Shown one piece after another: positions 26,048 to 35,522 of a stretch of 64,000 bases of DNA (positions are counted from its first letter, which is position 1; every line of letters starts with the position of its first letter). The notes beneath the pieces are model-generated. The model saw only the letters and a list, made by a program, of their open reading frames with translations. It did no database searches and was not told where the DNA came from. A program made the translations under genes and the position numbers. This stretch comes from Stackebrandtia albiflava (lineage in GTDB: Bacteria > Actinomycetota > Actinomycetes > Mycobacteriales > Micromonosporaceae): the NCBI RefSeq assembly GCF_007994225.1, contig NZ_VLLL01000005.1, forward strand, positions 748,359-812,358. Reading direction: 5' to 3'.

Positions 26048-29000
26048 TTCTCGACGGTTCCGCCCGTGGCCGGGGTGACGTGGGACTCGAAGAACGCCGC
26101 CAGCGCGGCGCTGTCCCGCGAGCTGCGCGAGTCGGCGGCCAACAGCACCCGCCACTCGTCCGGTGGGACGACCGGAGTCCCGGGGCGCAGCTCCCGCCAC
26201 GCGTCGGTGAGTCGCACCGGAGCGCCGACGAGGTTCCAGACCCCGGTGGACCCCTCCGCCGCGAGGGCGGCGATCGACCGCCCCACCACGTCGGCCGGCA
26301 ACCACGGTTCGGAGACCGGAAGGTCCGGTAGGCAACCCACGCGGTCGGCGGCGGCCAGTACACGGCTCACCAGGTCGTTCGGGTTGTGACGCCCGGTCGT
26401 CTCGGCGGCGACCACCCTGCCCAACCGGTAGACCGCGACCGGTACACCGTCGGCGGCGGCGAGCCTGGCCATCTCCTCGGCCGCCCACTTGGTGCGTTGG
26501 TACCCGTCGCGGATCCCCGCGTGAAGTGGAACGAAGTCCTCCGGCAGTACCGTCCCGGCTCCGACGGCCACGGTCGACACGTGATGGAAGCGGCCACCGC
26601 CGTCCCGCACCGCCTCCAGCAGTTCGCGGGTGGCCAGCACGTTGAGACGCCGGAGCGTGGCGTACCCGCGAGTGAGGCTGACACCGGCGGCGCAGTGCAC
26701 GACGTCGGCGCCCGCCAGCCGCCGCCGTTGCGTCCCGGTCCAGCCGAGGCCCTCCGCCGCGAGGTCGGTGTCCAGGGTCTCGACCAGGTCGGTGTCGGGT
26801 GACGGCAGGCCGAGCCGGTCGGCGGTCTCGCGCAGCCGCGTCATCCCGCCCCTGCCGAGGCAGACGATCCGGTCCCAGCCCCTGCCCGGCAGTTCCGCCA
26901 GCACGTGGGCGCCGACGAATCCGGTCGCTCCGGTGACCAGGAGACGCCGGTCGGAGTCGGTGGGGCCCGCCGCGGGCGCCGATCGCCACCCCGCCACGTC
27001 GGCCGCGGCCAGGGCGGCGTCGTCGCCGGGTGCCGCCCGGCCGGCCAGGTGGGCGCGTAGTCCGGAGGCGGTGGGGGCGGTGAACAACGCCGCCGCGGTG
27101 ACGTCGCGCTCCAGTGCCGTGGAGAGGCGGGTGGCGGCGGCGACGGCGGTCAACGAGGTTCCCCCGGCGGCGAAGAAGTCGTCCTCGGCGGTCACCGCGT
27201 GCCCCAACACCTCCCGGAACACCGCCAGTATCCGGCGTTCCACGGGGTCGGCGGGTGCGATCGGCGCCTCGGGGGCGGGTGCCGGGGTGTCGTCGGCGAG
27301 CCGCCGGTGATCGATCTTCCCGGTGGAGGTGCGCGGCAACCGATCGAGGACCACTATCCGGCCCGGCACCATCACCTCGGGAAGCGCGTCGGCGAGTTCC
27401 CGGCGCAACTCGGTGCCGGGACGGTCGGCGACGGCGTAACCGGCCAACCGGGTCCGGCCGGCGTCGGTGACGGCCACGACCGCCGCCTCGGTCACACCGG
27501 CGAGCCTGGCCAGGGCGGCGGTCACCTCCTCCGGGTGCACCCGGTGCCCGGAGATCTTCACCTGGTTGTCGCGCCTGCCCTGGTAACGCAGCAGGCCGTC
27601 CGCGTCGCGCGTGACCACGTCCCCGGTGCGGTACCAGCGGGTGCCGTCGACCGTGACGAACCGGTCGTCGCCGGGCTCGGCGCGGGTGAGCGTGGGGCCG
27701 GCGATCAGCAACTCGTCGTGTGGCCCGAGTGCGGCGGACAGGCCGGGAAGCGGCCGACCGAGGTGGACGGGCGTGTCGGCGGTCAGCACGCCTGCCAGGC
27801 ACACGACGGTGGTCTCGGTGGGGCCGTAGGTGTTCCACAGCCGCATCCCCGGCGGCGCGACCCGGTGCCATTCGGAGACGCGGGCCGGTTGGGCGGCCTC
27901 GCCGCCGATGATGACGGTGTGGATCCGTTCCGGCAGTGTCGTGAGGCCGTCCCGCAACGCCACGACGAGTTCGTGCCAGTAGGCGGTCGGCAGGTCGAGC
28001 ACGGTGATGCGGCGGTCGGCGACGAAGTCGACGAACTCCGGGATCGAGCGGGTGGCGGAGTCGTCGCGCACCACCACGGTCGCCCCCACCGCCAGGGCCG
28101 GGAACACCTCCTCCACGTGTGCGTCGAAGTGGAGGGGCGCGAACTGTAGGACCCGGTCGCCGGGCGAGAGGCCGTACGTCTCCACCGCCGCCGACACGAA
28201 GTGGTCGAGCGCGCCACGCGACACCGGAACGCCCTTGGGTTCACCGGTGGAACCGGAGGTGTGGATGACGTACGCGGTGTCGGCGGGGGCGGTGTCGGGT
28301 GGCACCGGAGGTGGGGCGTCCTCGTCGGTGACGGGCGCGGCGACCGTCAGCCGGGGTGCCGCCGACGCCAGGATGCGCGCGGTACGTGCGCCTCCGGCGG
28401 GGTCCACCGGTAGGTAGCCCGCGCCCAGCGACAGGACGCCCAGGATCGTGGCGACGGCCTCGGCCCCCCGTGGTAGGCGCAGTCCGACCAGGTCACCCGC
28501 CCCGACGCCCCGCCGGGCGAGCGACGCGGCGACCCGGTCGGCGTGACGGGCGAGCGCGGCGTAGGTCCACACGGTGTCGGCGGCCTCCACGGCGGGGGCG
28601 TCCGGGGTGGTGACGGCGTGGTCCCGGTAGGCGTCGTGGCGTCGTGTCACCCGTGGTGGGGCGGTGGGCGGCAGCGGTTCCCACCGTCCCGCGCGTGTCC
28701 GGGTCAGGGCGTCGGCGATCAGGTCGGTGATCTCGTCGAGCTCCGAGGCGTCGTACACCTCGGGGTTCGCCTCGACGGTCACGGCCTCGGGGCCGCGCGC
28801 GGTGACGGCGACGTCGTCGACCGGTCCGGCGGAGACGTGGTGCACGGTGACGGCGCAGCCGGGCAGCACCGGTGGTTCGGCGAACGGGATGACGTTGACG
28901 ACGGGACCGAACAGGCGGCGGTTGCCCAACGACAGGTCACGTCGCAGGTTCTCGTACCGGTACCGCTGGTGTGGCCGGGACGCCCGTAGGTCGTCGGCGA

Positions 29001-29880
29001 CTGCGGCGACGACGTCGTCGAGTGACGCCCCGGGCCCGACCGTCACCGGTACCGGTGCGATGTTCATCGCCATGGCGGGGACGTCGGCGGCGGCGGTGCC
29101 GAGCCGGTCGGCCACCGGCATACCCACCACCACCGTCTCCTCTCCGGTGTGACGGTGCAGTGCCACGGCCACACCCGCCAGCAGCCGGTGTGGCCAACGC
29201 GGACCCGCCTCGCGGAGCGCGGCGGCCGGCAGTTCCCGTCGCCGCCGAAGCGGCGGCCCGGAGGGCATGGCGACCCGTGGCGAGAACGATCGGGCCGTCA
29301 CACCGGTGAGCCGCCGCCGCCAGTAGTCCCGGTGGCCCGCATAGTCGTCCGAGTCGCGGTGGGCGACGTCGGCCGCGACCAGTGTGGCGAGCCTGCCGAA
29401 CCGGTCGCCGTCGCGGAGCCGGCCGCGGTACCGGCGTGACACCTGCCGGTACAGCAGGGAGTAGCCGTAACCGTCGAGGACCGCGTGGTGCGCGCGCGTC
29501 GCCCACCACACCCGGTCGTGCGAGTGGTAGAGCGTCACGTCGAACAGGGGCCCGGCTGCCGGATCGGCCGTCGGGATCGCGGCCGTGACGAGTGCGCGGA
29601 TCTCCGGCCAGGACGCAGACTCCGGGACCCGGACCACGGTGGGCGACCAACCGCCGGGCTCGGGGACCCGTTGCCGTGGCCCCTCGTCGGTGTCGACGAA
29701 GGTGACGCGCAGCGCCTCGGCGTCGCGCACGGTGTGGGTCACGGCGGCGAGCAGCCGGTCGAGGTCGACGTCTCCCCGGATCTCGCAGACCTCGGACGTC
29801 CAGTAGACGCGACCGGCGGGGTCCAGGGCCTGGCCGCGGAGGATGCCCTCGGCGGCGGCGTGTACCGGAAGGGTGATCAT
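26014..29880 (-). CDS. NRPS C-A-T-reductase, myxochelin synthetase (MxcG)-like
   Basis: A 1288-residue module. Condensation domain 1-400 (HHAVLDG at 131-137); adenylation 410-860 (HTSGSTGEPKG at 540, FDAHVEE at 585, YGPTETT at 685, Lys855 in STGKIDH); carrier about 880-945 (GGTSL, Ser909); NADPH-dependent thioester reductase 980-1288 (TGATGFVG at 983, catalytic YQRTK at 1127). My manual read of the adenylation pocket is D-A-E-D-I-G-T-V-V-K, of the type I associate with lysine. Loaded with DHB from the ArCP, such a module acylates both lysine amines and releases the product reductively, as in myxochelin. Last gene of the operon, overlapping the DAHP synthase stop by ATGA. No transaminase (MxcL) is nearby, so an alcohol product is expected. 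Confidence 0.85.
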   Translation of the reverse strand: MITLPVHAAAEGILRGQALDPAGRVYWTSEVCEIRGDVDLDRLLAAVTHTVRDAEALRVTFVDTDEGPRQRVPEPGGWSPTVVRVPESASWPEIRALVTAAIPTADPAAGPLFDVTLYHSHDRVWWATRAHHAVLDGYGYSLLYRQVSRRYRGRLRDGDRFGRLATLVAADVAHRDSDDYAGHRDYWRRRLTGVTARSFSPRVAMPSGPPLRRRRELPAAALREAGPRWPHRLLAGVAVALHRHTGEETVVVGMPVADRLGTAAADVPAMAMNIAPVPVTVGPGASLDDVVAAVADDLRASRPHQRYRYENLRRDLSLGNRRLFGPVVNVIPFAEPPVLPGCAVTVHHVSAGPVDDVAVTARGPEAVTVEANPEVYDASELDEITDLIADALTRTRAGRWEPLPPTAPPRVTRRHDAYRDHAVTTPDAPAVEAADTVWTYAALARHADRVAASLARRGVGAGDLVGLRLPRGAEAVATILGVLSLGAGYLPVDPAGGARTARILASAAPRLTVAAPVTDEDAPPPVPPDTAPADTAYVIHTSGSTGEPKGVPVSRGALDHFVSAAVETYGLSPGDRVLQFAPLHFDAHVEEVFPALAVGATVVVRDDSATRSIPEFVDFVADRRITVLDLPTAYWHELVVALRDGLTTLPERIHTVIIGGEAAQPARVSEWHRVAPPGMRLWNTYGPTETTVVCLAGVLTADTPVHLGRPLPGLSAALGPHDELLIAGPTLTRAEPGDDRFVTVDGTRWYRTGDVVTRDADGLLRYQGRRDNQVKISGHRVHPEEVTAALARLAGVTEAAVVAVTDAGRTRLAGYAVADRPGTELRRELADALPEVMVPGRIVVLDRLPRTSTGKIDHRRLADDTPAPAPEAPIAPADPVERRILAVFREVLGHAVTAEDDFFAAGGTSLTAVAAATRLSTALERDVTAAALFTAPTASGLRAHLAGRAAPGDDAALAAADVAGWRSAPAAGPTDSDRRLLVTGATGFVGAHVLAELPGRGWDRIVCLGRGGMTRLRETADRLGLPSPDTDLVETLDTDLAAEGLGWTGTQRRRLAGADVVHCAAGVSLTRGYATLRRLNVLATRELLEAVRDGGGRFHHVSTVAVGAGTVLPEDFVPLHAGIRDGYQRTKWAAEEMARLAAADGVPVAVYRLGRVVAAETTGRHNPNDLVSRVLAAADRVGCLPDLPVSEPWLPADVVGRSIAALAAEGSTGVWNLVGAPVRLTDAWRELRPGTPVVPPDEWRVLLAADSRSSRDSAALAAFFESHVTPATGGTVENQRFAGRIAVA

Positions 29881-30905
29881 GACACCCCCAGCAGCCCGGC
29901 GGCGCTGTGGCGGCGGTGTCGTACCGCGGCGGCGAGTCCGGCGAGCACGGGCGCGGTCTGTTCCAGGCTGAGACAGGCGTCGGTGACGCTCAGGCCCGGC
30001 CGGGGGGTGGACGAGTGGGGTTGGTTCCCCTCGTGGAGGAAGGACTCCAGCATCACCCCGGCGATCCCGGCCTGTCCGTCCGCGACCTGGGCGGCGACCG
30101 ATTCGGCCGCCTCGGGTTGCCGCCGGTGGTCTTTTCGGCTGTTGCCGTGTGAGCAGTCCACGACGAGACGCGGGGTGGGGCGCCGGTCGGCCAGGGCCCG
30201 CAACGCGTCGGCGACCGAGTCGGGATCGTGGTTGGTGGAGCGGTCGCCACCGCGCAGGATCAGGTGGCAGTGGGGATTTCCCTCCGACACCCACCACTGT
30301 GGTCTGCCGGAGGCGGCGAGGCCGAACACCGGTTGTGGTGTCGCGGCGGCGTCGATCGCGTCGATGGCGGGTTGCACGGCGCCGTCGGTGCGGTTCTTGA
30401 ATCCGACGGGCAGCCCGAGCCCGGACGCGAGCCGCCGGTGTGACGGGCTCTCCACGGTGCGCGCGCCGATGGCGGCCCAGGCGACGAGGTCCGCGACGTA
30501 CCCGGTCAGCAGCGGCTCGACGAACTCGGTGGCGACCGGGACGCCGGCGTCCACGACCGCGCACATCAGTTCGCGGGCGGCGGCGATACCGTCGGTCACG
30601 TGGTGACTTCCGTCCATGTGCGGGTCGAGCAGCATCCCCGGCCAGCCCAGCCGGGTCCGCGGCTTCTCCGGGTAGACGCGGGCGACTACGTACAGGTCGT
30701 CGGCGTGCCGCCTCGCCAGAGCCGCCAGGCCCGCGACGTACTCCATGGTGGACTGATGATCGTGGACGGAGCAGGGCCCCGCCACGACCAGGAGACGGTC
30801 GTCGGCGCCGGTGAGGACGTCCACGACGACGCGCCGCTGGCCGGCGACCCGTGCCGAGCGTTCCGGGGCCGTCGCGGGCGGCGGCGGGAGTGGTGCACGA
30901 TTCAT
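29877..30905 (-). CDS. aroG: Class I DAHP synthase (3-deoxy-7-phosphoheptulonate synthase)
   Basis: A 342-residue type I DAHP synthase condensing PEP and erythrose-4-phosphate, the entry to the shikimate pathway. Visible signatures: VAGPCSVHDHQ, RVYPEKPRTRLGWPG, DPHMDGSHHV, GFKNRTDG, and VVDCSHGNSRKDH near the end. Actinobacteria usually rely on a type II enzyme, so this copy within the siderophore operon probably boosts chorismate supply for 2,3-DHB. It overlaps both neighbours by 4 nt (ATGA), so it is translationally locked into the operon. Confidence 0.9.
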   Translation of the reverse strand: MNRAPLPPPPATAPERSARVAGQRRVVVDVLTGADDRLLVVAGPCSVHDHQSTMEYVAGLAALARRHADDLYVVARVYPEKPRTRLGWPGMLLDPHMDGSHHVTDGIAAARELMCAVVDAGVPVATEFVEPLLTGYVADLVAWAAIGARTVESPSHRRLASGLGLPVGFKNRTDGAVQPAIDAIDAAATPQPVFGLAASGRPQWWVSEGNPHCHLILRGGDRSTNHDPDSVADALRALADRRPTPRLVVDCSHGNSRKDHRRQPEAAESVAAQVADGQAGIAGVMLESFLHEGNQPHSSTPRPGLSVTDACLSLEQTAPVLAGLAAAVRHRRHSAAGLLGVS

Positions 30906-31702
30906 GCCGACACCAACCGCGAGTGGAAGCCGATGATGGTGGGGTCGGCGGCGAGGTCGGCGAAACCGACGTCGTGGCCCGCGGCGCGCCACGTCTCGAT
31001 CAGGCCCATGACCCGCACGGAGTCCAGTCCCGCGTCGATGAGGTTCTCGTCGTCGTCGGCGGGTTCGTCGAGCAGGGCGAGCACCTGGCGCCGTACCTCC
31101 GCCAGCGTCGGTCCTGAGGACAGGCCGTCCACTGTGGTGACGACTGCGCAGGTGGCGGCGAGGTGACGCATGGCGGCGGCGTGGTCGTCGGCGGAGAAGT
31201 CGCCGACGGCGTCGGCGACCACGAACGGCTTGACGTCGGCGGAGAACGCGTCGAGCGCCGTCGCGGTGACGCCGATGTGCGCGTAGACGCCGCAGATCAC
31301 GAGTTGGTCCAGGCCACGCGAGGCGAGCCACCCGCGCAGGTCGGTGCCGAAGAAGGCGCTGTACCGGTGCTTGGTCAGGACCTCGTCGCCCTCCCTTGGT
31401 GCCAGGGCGGAGACGATCTCCTCGTCCGACTGGAGGCCCGGCCCCCATCGGTCGGTCAGCAGGCCGCGCCGTTCCGCCGACTGGCGCGGCGGTTGCGCGG
31501 TGTACACCGTGGGCAGTCCCAGGGCGCGCAGCCGGGCGACGTTGTCCACCAGGCGCGGGAAGCCGTCGGCGTAGAAGCCGAGGAAGTAACGTTGCATGTC
31601 GTGGATCAGCAGCGCCGCCCGGTTGGGGTCGAACGCCCAGGTGAGCCGGTTGTCGGGCATCGTGGTGGGCAGCGGGTGGCCGGTGAGGCGGGGGATGCTC
31701 AT
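30902..31702 (-). CDS. dhbB: Isochorismatase with C-terminal aryl carrier domain (EntB/DhbB)
   Basis: A 266-residue bifunctional protein. Residues 1-195 form the isochorismatase (LIHDMQRYF with the catalytic Asp, LTKHRYSAFFGTDL, CGVYAHIGVTATALDAF), making 2,3-dihydro-2,3-dihydroxybenzoate and pyruvate. The C-terminal 70 residues are the aryl carrier domain with the phosphopantetheine Ser in AGLDSVRVMGL, which carries activated DHB to the NRPS. ATGA overlap with the ligase upstream and DAHP synthase downstream. Confidence 0.93.
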   Translation of the reverse strand: MSIPRLTGHPLPTTMPDNRLTWAFDPNRAALLIHDMQRYFLGFYADGFPRLVDNVARLRALGLPTVYTAQPPRQSAERRGLLTDRWGPGLQSDEEIVSALAPREGDEVLTKHRYSAFFGTDLRGWLASRGLDQLVICGVYAHIGVTATALDAFSADVKPFVVADAVGDFSADDHAAAMRHLAATCAVVTTVDGLSSGPTLAEVRRQVLALLDEPADDDENLIDAGLDSVRVMGLIETWRAAGHDVGFADLAADPTIIGFHSRLVSA

Positions 31703-33264
31703 CGCGACAGGTCCTCCTTGAGTCGCTTCTTGTCGATCTTTCCGACGGCGGTGCGGGGCAGGTGCGGGACGAAGCGCACCAGGTCCGGGATCTTGTACGC
31801 GGCGACGCCGAGTTCCCGGAGGTGGCGGCGGATCTGCTTTCCGGTGGGGTCCCGGTCGGGGGCGGCGACGCATACCGCGCAACTGCGTTCGCCCAGGACG
31901 GGGTCGGGTACCGCGATGACGGCGGCGTCGTGGATGTCGGGGTGGCCGCGCAGCAGTTCCTCGACCTCCGGCGCGGCGATCTTCTCGCCGCCCCGGTTGA
32001 TCTGGTCCTTCGCGCGTCCGGTCACCACCAGGTCGCCGGTCTCGGTGCGCCGCACCAGGTCCCCGGTGCGGTAGTAGCCGTCCGGGGTGAACGCGACCGG
32101 GTTGTGCGCGGCGGCCCGGAAGTAGCCCCGCACCGTGTACGGGCCGCGGGCCAACAGGTGTCCGCTGTGGCCGTCGGGGACGTCGCGGTCCCGGTCGTCC
32201 ACGATCCGGATCTCGTCGTACGGCGAGGCCGGGCGGCCCTGGGTGTGGTGTGCCACGGCGTCCGGGGCGTCGAGCCGCGTGTAGCAGACCAGGCCCTCGG
32301 CCATTCCGAACACCTGCTGCACCCGGCAGCCGAGGACCGGCGCGACCTGCGCGGCGTGTGCGGCGTCGAGTCGGGCGCCACCCACCTGCAGGACCCGAAG
32401 CGATCCGGGGCGGCGCCCTCGTGTCCGCGCGGCGGTGAGCCACGCCTGCGCGAGGGCCGGTACGACGGCGGTCATCGTGACGCCCGCGTCGTCCATCAGG
32501 TCGAAGCAGGTGTCGGGGCTGGGATCGGGGGCCATGACGACGGTGCCGCCGACCGACAACACCCCCAGGATCCCCGGGGACGACAACGGGAAGTTGTGCG
32601 CGGCGGGCAACGCGCAGAGGTAGACCGTCCGGTCGTCGATCTCGCAGACCTCGGCGGCCACCCGCACGCTGTACAGGTAGTCGTCGTGGGTGCGGGGGAT
32701 GAGCTTGGGCACCCCCGTGGAGCCGCCCGACAACTGCAGCAACGCGAGGTCGCCGCCACCGGGAGGCGGTGGAAGAGCGTCCACCGGCCCGGAGGACGCG
32801 GCGGCCTCGGCGACGGTCGTGACGAGGCGGACCTCGCGCGCGGTGGACGCGGCGATCCGCCGGTGGTCGTCCTCCCCAGGGTGCAGGTATGCGGCGGCGC
32901 CGGTGTGGTCGAGGAAGTACCCGATCTCGCGTTCGCGATGTGCGGGCAGGGCGCATACCGGGATCACGCCCAGCCGGAACGCGGCGAACAACAGGACCAC
33001 GTAGTCGGCGTCGTTGCGGGCCTGCACGACGGCGATGTCACCGGGGCGCAGGCCGCGCGCGGCCAGGCCGGCGGCGACCCGTTCGGACCGGCGGGCCAGT
33101 GCGGCGTACCCGACCGGACCGCGTGCGTCGACGACGGCGGTGTGTTCGCCGTACCTGCGCGCGAGTTCGCTCAGCACGGTCGCGAAGCCGATACCACGCC
33201 AGATCCCGGATTCCCGGTACCGGCGGGCGTCCGCCTCAGGCCACGGCGTGAATTCGCCGGTCAC
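31699..33264 (-). CDS. dhbE: 2,3-dihydroxybenzoate-AMP ligase (EntE/DhbE)
   Basis: A 521-residue adenylate-forming enzyme that activates 2,3-DHB and loads it on the aryl carrier protein. Signatures: LSGGSTGVPKLIPR (A3), HNFPLSSPG, where the Asn replaces the usual amino-acid-binding Asp as in DhbE, FGMAEGLVCYTR, YRTGDLV and GKIDKKRLKED at the end. GTG start with GGAGG 7 nt upstream. It overlaps the isochorismate synthase gene by 29 nt. Confidence 0.93.
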   Translation of the reverse strand: MTGEFTPWPEADARRYRESGIWRGIGFATVLSELARRYGEHTAVVDARGPVGYAALARRSERVAAGLAARGLRPGDIAVVQARNDADYVVLLFAAFRLGVIPVCALPAHREREIGYFLDHTGAAAYLHPGEDDHRRIAASTAREVRLVTTVAEAAASSGPVDALPPPPGGGDLALLQLSGGSTGVPKLIPRTHDDYLYSVRVAAEVCEIDDRTVYLCALPAAHNFPLSSPGILGVLSVGGTVVMAPDPSPDTCFDLMDDAGVTMTAVVPALAQAWLTAARTRGRRPGSLRVLQVGGARLDAAHAAQVAPVLGCRVQQVFGMAEGLVCYTRLDAPDAVAHHTQGRPASPYDEIRIVDDRDRDVPDGHSGHLLARGPYTVRGYFRAAAHNPVAFTPDGYYRTGDLVRRTETGDLVVTGRAKDQINRGGEKIAAPEVEELLRGHPDIHDAAVIAVPDPVLGERSCAVCVAAPDRDPTGKQIRRHLRELGVAAYKIPDLVRFVPHLPRTAVGKIDKKRLKEDLSR

Positions 33265-34381
33265 GGCCGACCTCCTCACCGTCGAGCCGGGCGCCCAGGG
33301 CGCTGAGCATGGTCGCCAACTTGGCGTCGGTCTCGGCCAGTTCCGCCTCGGGCGTGGATCCGGCGACGACACCCGCGCCGGCGAACAGTCGCGCGCCGCC
33401 GGGGGCCAGTTCGGCGCAGCGGATGGTGACCGCCCATTCGCCGTCGCCGGTGGAGTCGCACCATCCGACCATTCCGGCGTAGAAGTCGCGGTCGAACCCC
33501 TCCAGCCGCCGGATGGTCTCCTGGGCGGTACCGGTGGGGGTGCCGCACACGGCGGGAGTGGGATGCAGTGCCGCCGCCAGTGAGAGTGCGGACGGGCGGG
33601 GTTCGGCCAGGACACCGGTGATGCGGGTGCCCAGGTGCATCATGTGCGAGGTCGTGACGATCTCGGGACGCGGAGGCGCGGAGAGGTCGCGGCAGAACGG
33701 CGCCAACGCCTTGGCGATGTCGGCGACGACCAGGGCGTGCTCGCGCCGGTCCTTGTCGGAGTCGAGCAGTTCGGCGGCGCGCCGGCGGTCGATCGCGGGA
33801 TCGCCGGCGCGCGGCCGTGATCCGGCGAGCGGATGTGCCACGACGGTGTCGCCGTCGCGGGAGACGAGGAGTTCGGGGCTGCCTCCGACCAGTACCCGGT
33901 GCCCCGGCAGCGCGCAGCCGAACACGAACCCGCCGGCCTGCCGCAACCGCCGTAGCAGGCGCGGTATCCGGACCGGTTCCGGCAGTGGTATCCGCACACT
34001 CCGCGCGAGGACCACCTTGGACAGGTCACTGTGGCCTATGCGGTCCAACGCCTCGGCGACCGCCCGCCGGTACTCCTCGGGCGGGGGTTCGTGTCGTGGC
34101 GTCACCGGTCGGGAGGGCGCGTCACCGGTCTCCGGTGGCAGTGCCGGACCCCAACGGTGGTCCTCCGGCACGACCAGGTGGGCGGGTCGGTGGTCGTCGA
34201 ACGGTATGGCCCCGACCAGGATCTGATCGGCGCCCAGCGCGGCCAGTACGGTCTCGGCGCGCCTCGGCGCCAGACCGCCCCTGCCGGGCAGCACCACGGC
34301 ACTGCCGCGGGTCAGCAGCGATCTGGCCGAGGTGCCGAAGAAGAAGCCGGATTCGGGATCGTAATCGTCCACAAGATGCAT
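33236..34381 (-). CDS. dhbC: Isochorismate synthase (EntC/DhbC)
   Basis: A 381-residue chorismate-utilising enzyme converting chorismate to isochorismate. Conserved parts include [11 protein letters not shown], the [12 protein letters not shown] loop, [15 protein letters not shown] and the end [19 protein letters not shown], where Glu ligands for Mg lie. I start at the ATG 6 nt inside the open frame because GGAG is then 7 nt upstream; the GTG before it would leave no spacing. Second gene of the DHB operon. Confidence 0.92.
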   Translation of the reverse strand: MHLVDDYDPESGFFFGTSARSLLTRGSAVVLPGRGGLAPRRAETVLAALGADQILVGAIPFDDHRPAHLVVPEDHRWGPALPPETGDAPSRPVTPRHEPPPEEYRRAVAEALDRIGHSDLSKVVLARSVRIPLPEPVRIPRLLRRLRQAGGFVFGCALPGHRVLVGGSPELLVSRDGDTVVAHPLAGSRPRAGDPAIDRRRAAELLDSDKDRREHALVVADIAKALAPFCRDLSAPPRPEIVTTSHMMHLGTRITGVLAEPRPSALSLAAALHPTPAVCGTPTGTAQETIRRLEGFDRDFYAGMVGWCDSTGDGEWAVTIRCAELAPGGARLFAGAGVVAGSTPEAELAETDAKLATMLSALGARLDGEEVGRDRRIHAVA

Positions 34382-34411
34382 GTGCACACTCCAATGTGTG
34401 GGGTCGCGGGG

Positions 34412-35164
34412 TCACCGCAGGGAGGCGCCGCCGTCGACGCGGATCTCCTGCAGCGTCACCTGGGACGCGGCTTCGGAGGCGAGGAACGCGACGACGGCGG
34501 CGACGTCCTCGGGGGATGCCACCGTGCCGAGCGGGATGCCCAACCGGAACCGGCCGGGATCACCGGCGGCGACGACGGTGTGGTCGAGTTCCCCGGTGTT
34601 CCACAGTGACCGCAGCATGGGCGTGTCGGTGGAACCGGGGGCGACCACGTTGCAGCGGACGCCGTGGGGCGCCGTCTCCAGCCCGATGCAGCGGGTGAGG
34701 TGGGTGGCGGCGGCCTTGCTGGCCGCATAGCCCCCCATGCCGTCTCGCGGCACGCCGGCGGCGTTGGAGGAGACGGTGACGATGCTTCCGGTGCCCCGGG
34801 TGATCATCCGCCGCGCGAGGGGGCGCGTCATGTTGAGTACGCCCGTGGCGTTGACGGAGAGCATCGCCTGCCAGTCGTCGTCCTCGGCGTCGAGGAGCCG
34901 GCCCGGTCGCAGTACGCCCGCGGCGTTGACGAGGACGTGCACCGGGCCGACGTCGCGTTCGACGCCGTCGACGAGTCGTTCGACGGCGTGACGGTCGGTG
35001 ACGTCGGTGACCGTCTCATCGGGACTGTCGGCTCCGGTGGGTGCCACGTCCACTCCGATGACCCGCATTCCGTTGTCGCGCAGTAGTCGTGCCGTGGCGG
35101 CACCGATCCCGGAACGTGAACCGGTGACGATGGCGATACGCTGGGCGAGGCCGGGTAGCCGCAT
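34412..35164 (-). CDS. dhbA: 2,3-dihydro-2,3-dihydroxybenzoate dehydrogenase (EntA/DhbA)
   Basis: A 250-residue short-chain dehydrogenase that oxidises the isochorismatase product to 2,3-DHB with NAD+. [12 protein letters not shown] is the cofactor loop, NAAGV the structural motif, YAASKAA holds the catalytic Tyr and Lys, and VSSNAAG provides Ser. Start [15 protein letters not shown] has GGAGG 8 nt upstream. First gene of the operon; an IdeR box lies 22 nt upstream of the start codon. Confidence 0.9.
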   Translation of the reverse strand: MRLPGLAQRIAIVTGSRSGIGAATARLLRDNGMRVIGVDVAPTGADSPDETVTDVTDRHAVERLVDGVERDVGPVHVLVNAAGVLRPGRLLDAEDDDWQAMLSVNATGVLNMTRPLARRMITRGTGSIVTVSSNAAGVPRDGMGGYAASKAAATHLTRCIGLETAPHGVRCNVVAPGSTDTPMLRSLWNTGELDHTVVAAGDPGRFRLGIPLGTVASPEDVAAVVAFLASEAASQVTLQEIRVDGGASLR

Positions 35165-35185
35165 CGGCGGCCTCCTTCTCGTAGG

Positions 35186-35204
35186 CAAGGTAAGCCTAAC
35201 CTAA
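35186..35204 (-). promoter_or_regulatory. IdeR/DtxR iron box upstream of the siderophore operon
   Basis: Minus strand TTAGGTTAGGCTTACCTTG matches the palindromic iron-box consensus (perfect copy at 41891) at 16 of 19 positions. Placed between the promoter region and dhbA, it should repress the whole operon under iron sufficiency. Confidence 0.85.
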
Positions 35205-35348
35205 CATCCGCGGAATCCGTTGTGTCGACGGATATCCACTCAGCGCGATATGTACATGTCATACAGTGAACGACCTGCGGCTACGGCCGTCGGGGCTCCT
35301 CGACACCGGCCGCCCCGCCTGTCCGCCGTCCGCCTTGTGGCGACCCCG

Positions 35349-35354
35349 TAGGCT
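35349..35354 (+). promoter_or_regulatory. -10 element (TAGGCT) for a leaderless small gene
   Basis: It lies 6 nt before the GTG at 35361, with no ribosome-binding site. Confidence 0.4.
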
Positions 35355-35360
35355 CACCCC

Positions 35361-35522
35361 GTGCACCCCGATCCCGACGGGCCGCCGCCCTGCCCGGAAC
35401 CGCTGCCCGGTTGTCGCGTCCCGGTCGTCGACTGGAACCGGCGGACCAGCCTCTTCGCCGCCGCCCTGCCCGGCTACGTCCAGTGCCGCCCGCGCCGTGA
35501 GTCCGAATCGGACGAGGAGTGA
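35361..35522 (+). CDS. Small hypothetical protein (53 aa)
   Basis: VHPDPDGPPPCPEPLPGCRV opens a 53-codon frame in which about 88% of codons end in G or C, and the frame ends RESESDEE. It is preceded by a leaderless-type -10. The Cys/Pro-rich start and the LFAAALPGYVQC segment do not match a family I can name. Its 3' end overlaps the convergent DUF488 gene by 49 bp, so one of the two ends may be wrong. It is divergent from the siderophore operon. Confidence 0.4.
   Translation: MHPDPDGPPPCPEPLPGCRVPVVDWNRRTSLFAAALPGYVQCRPRRESESDEE

Noticed and set aside
25550-27871. 773-codon minus-strand ORF over the kinase and NRPS
   Set aside because: Out-of-frame shadow of the NRPS gene, rich in Arg and Gly, with no domain signatures.
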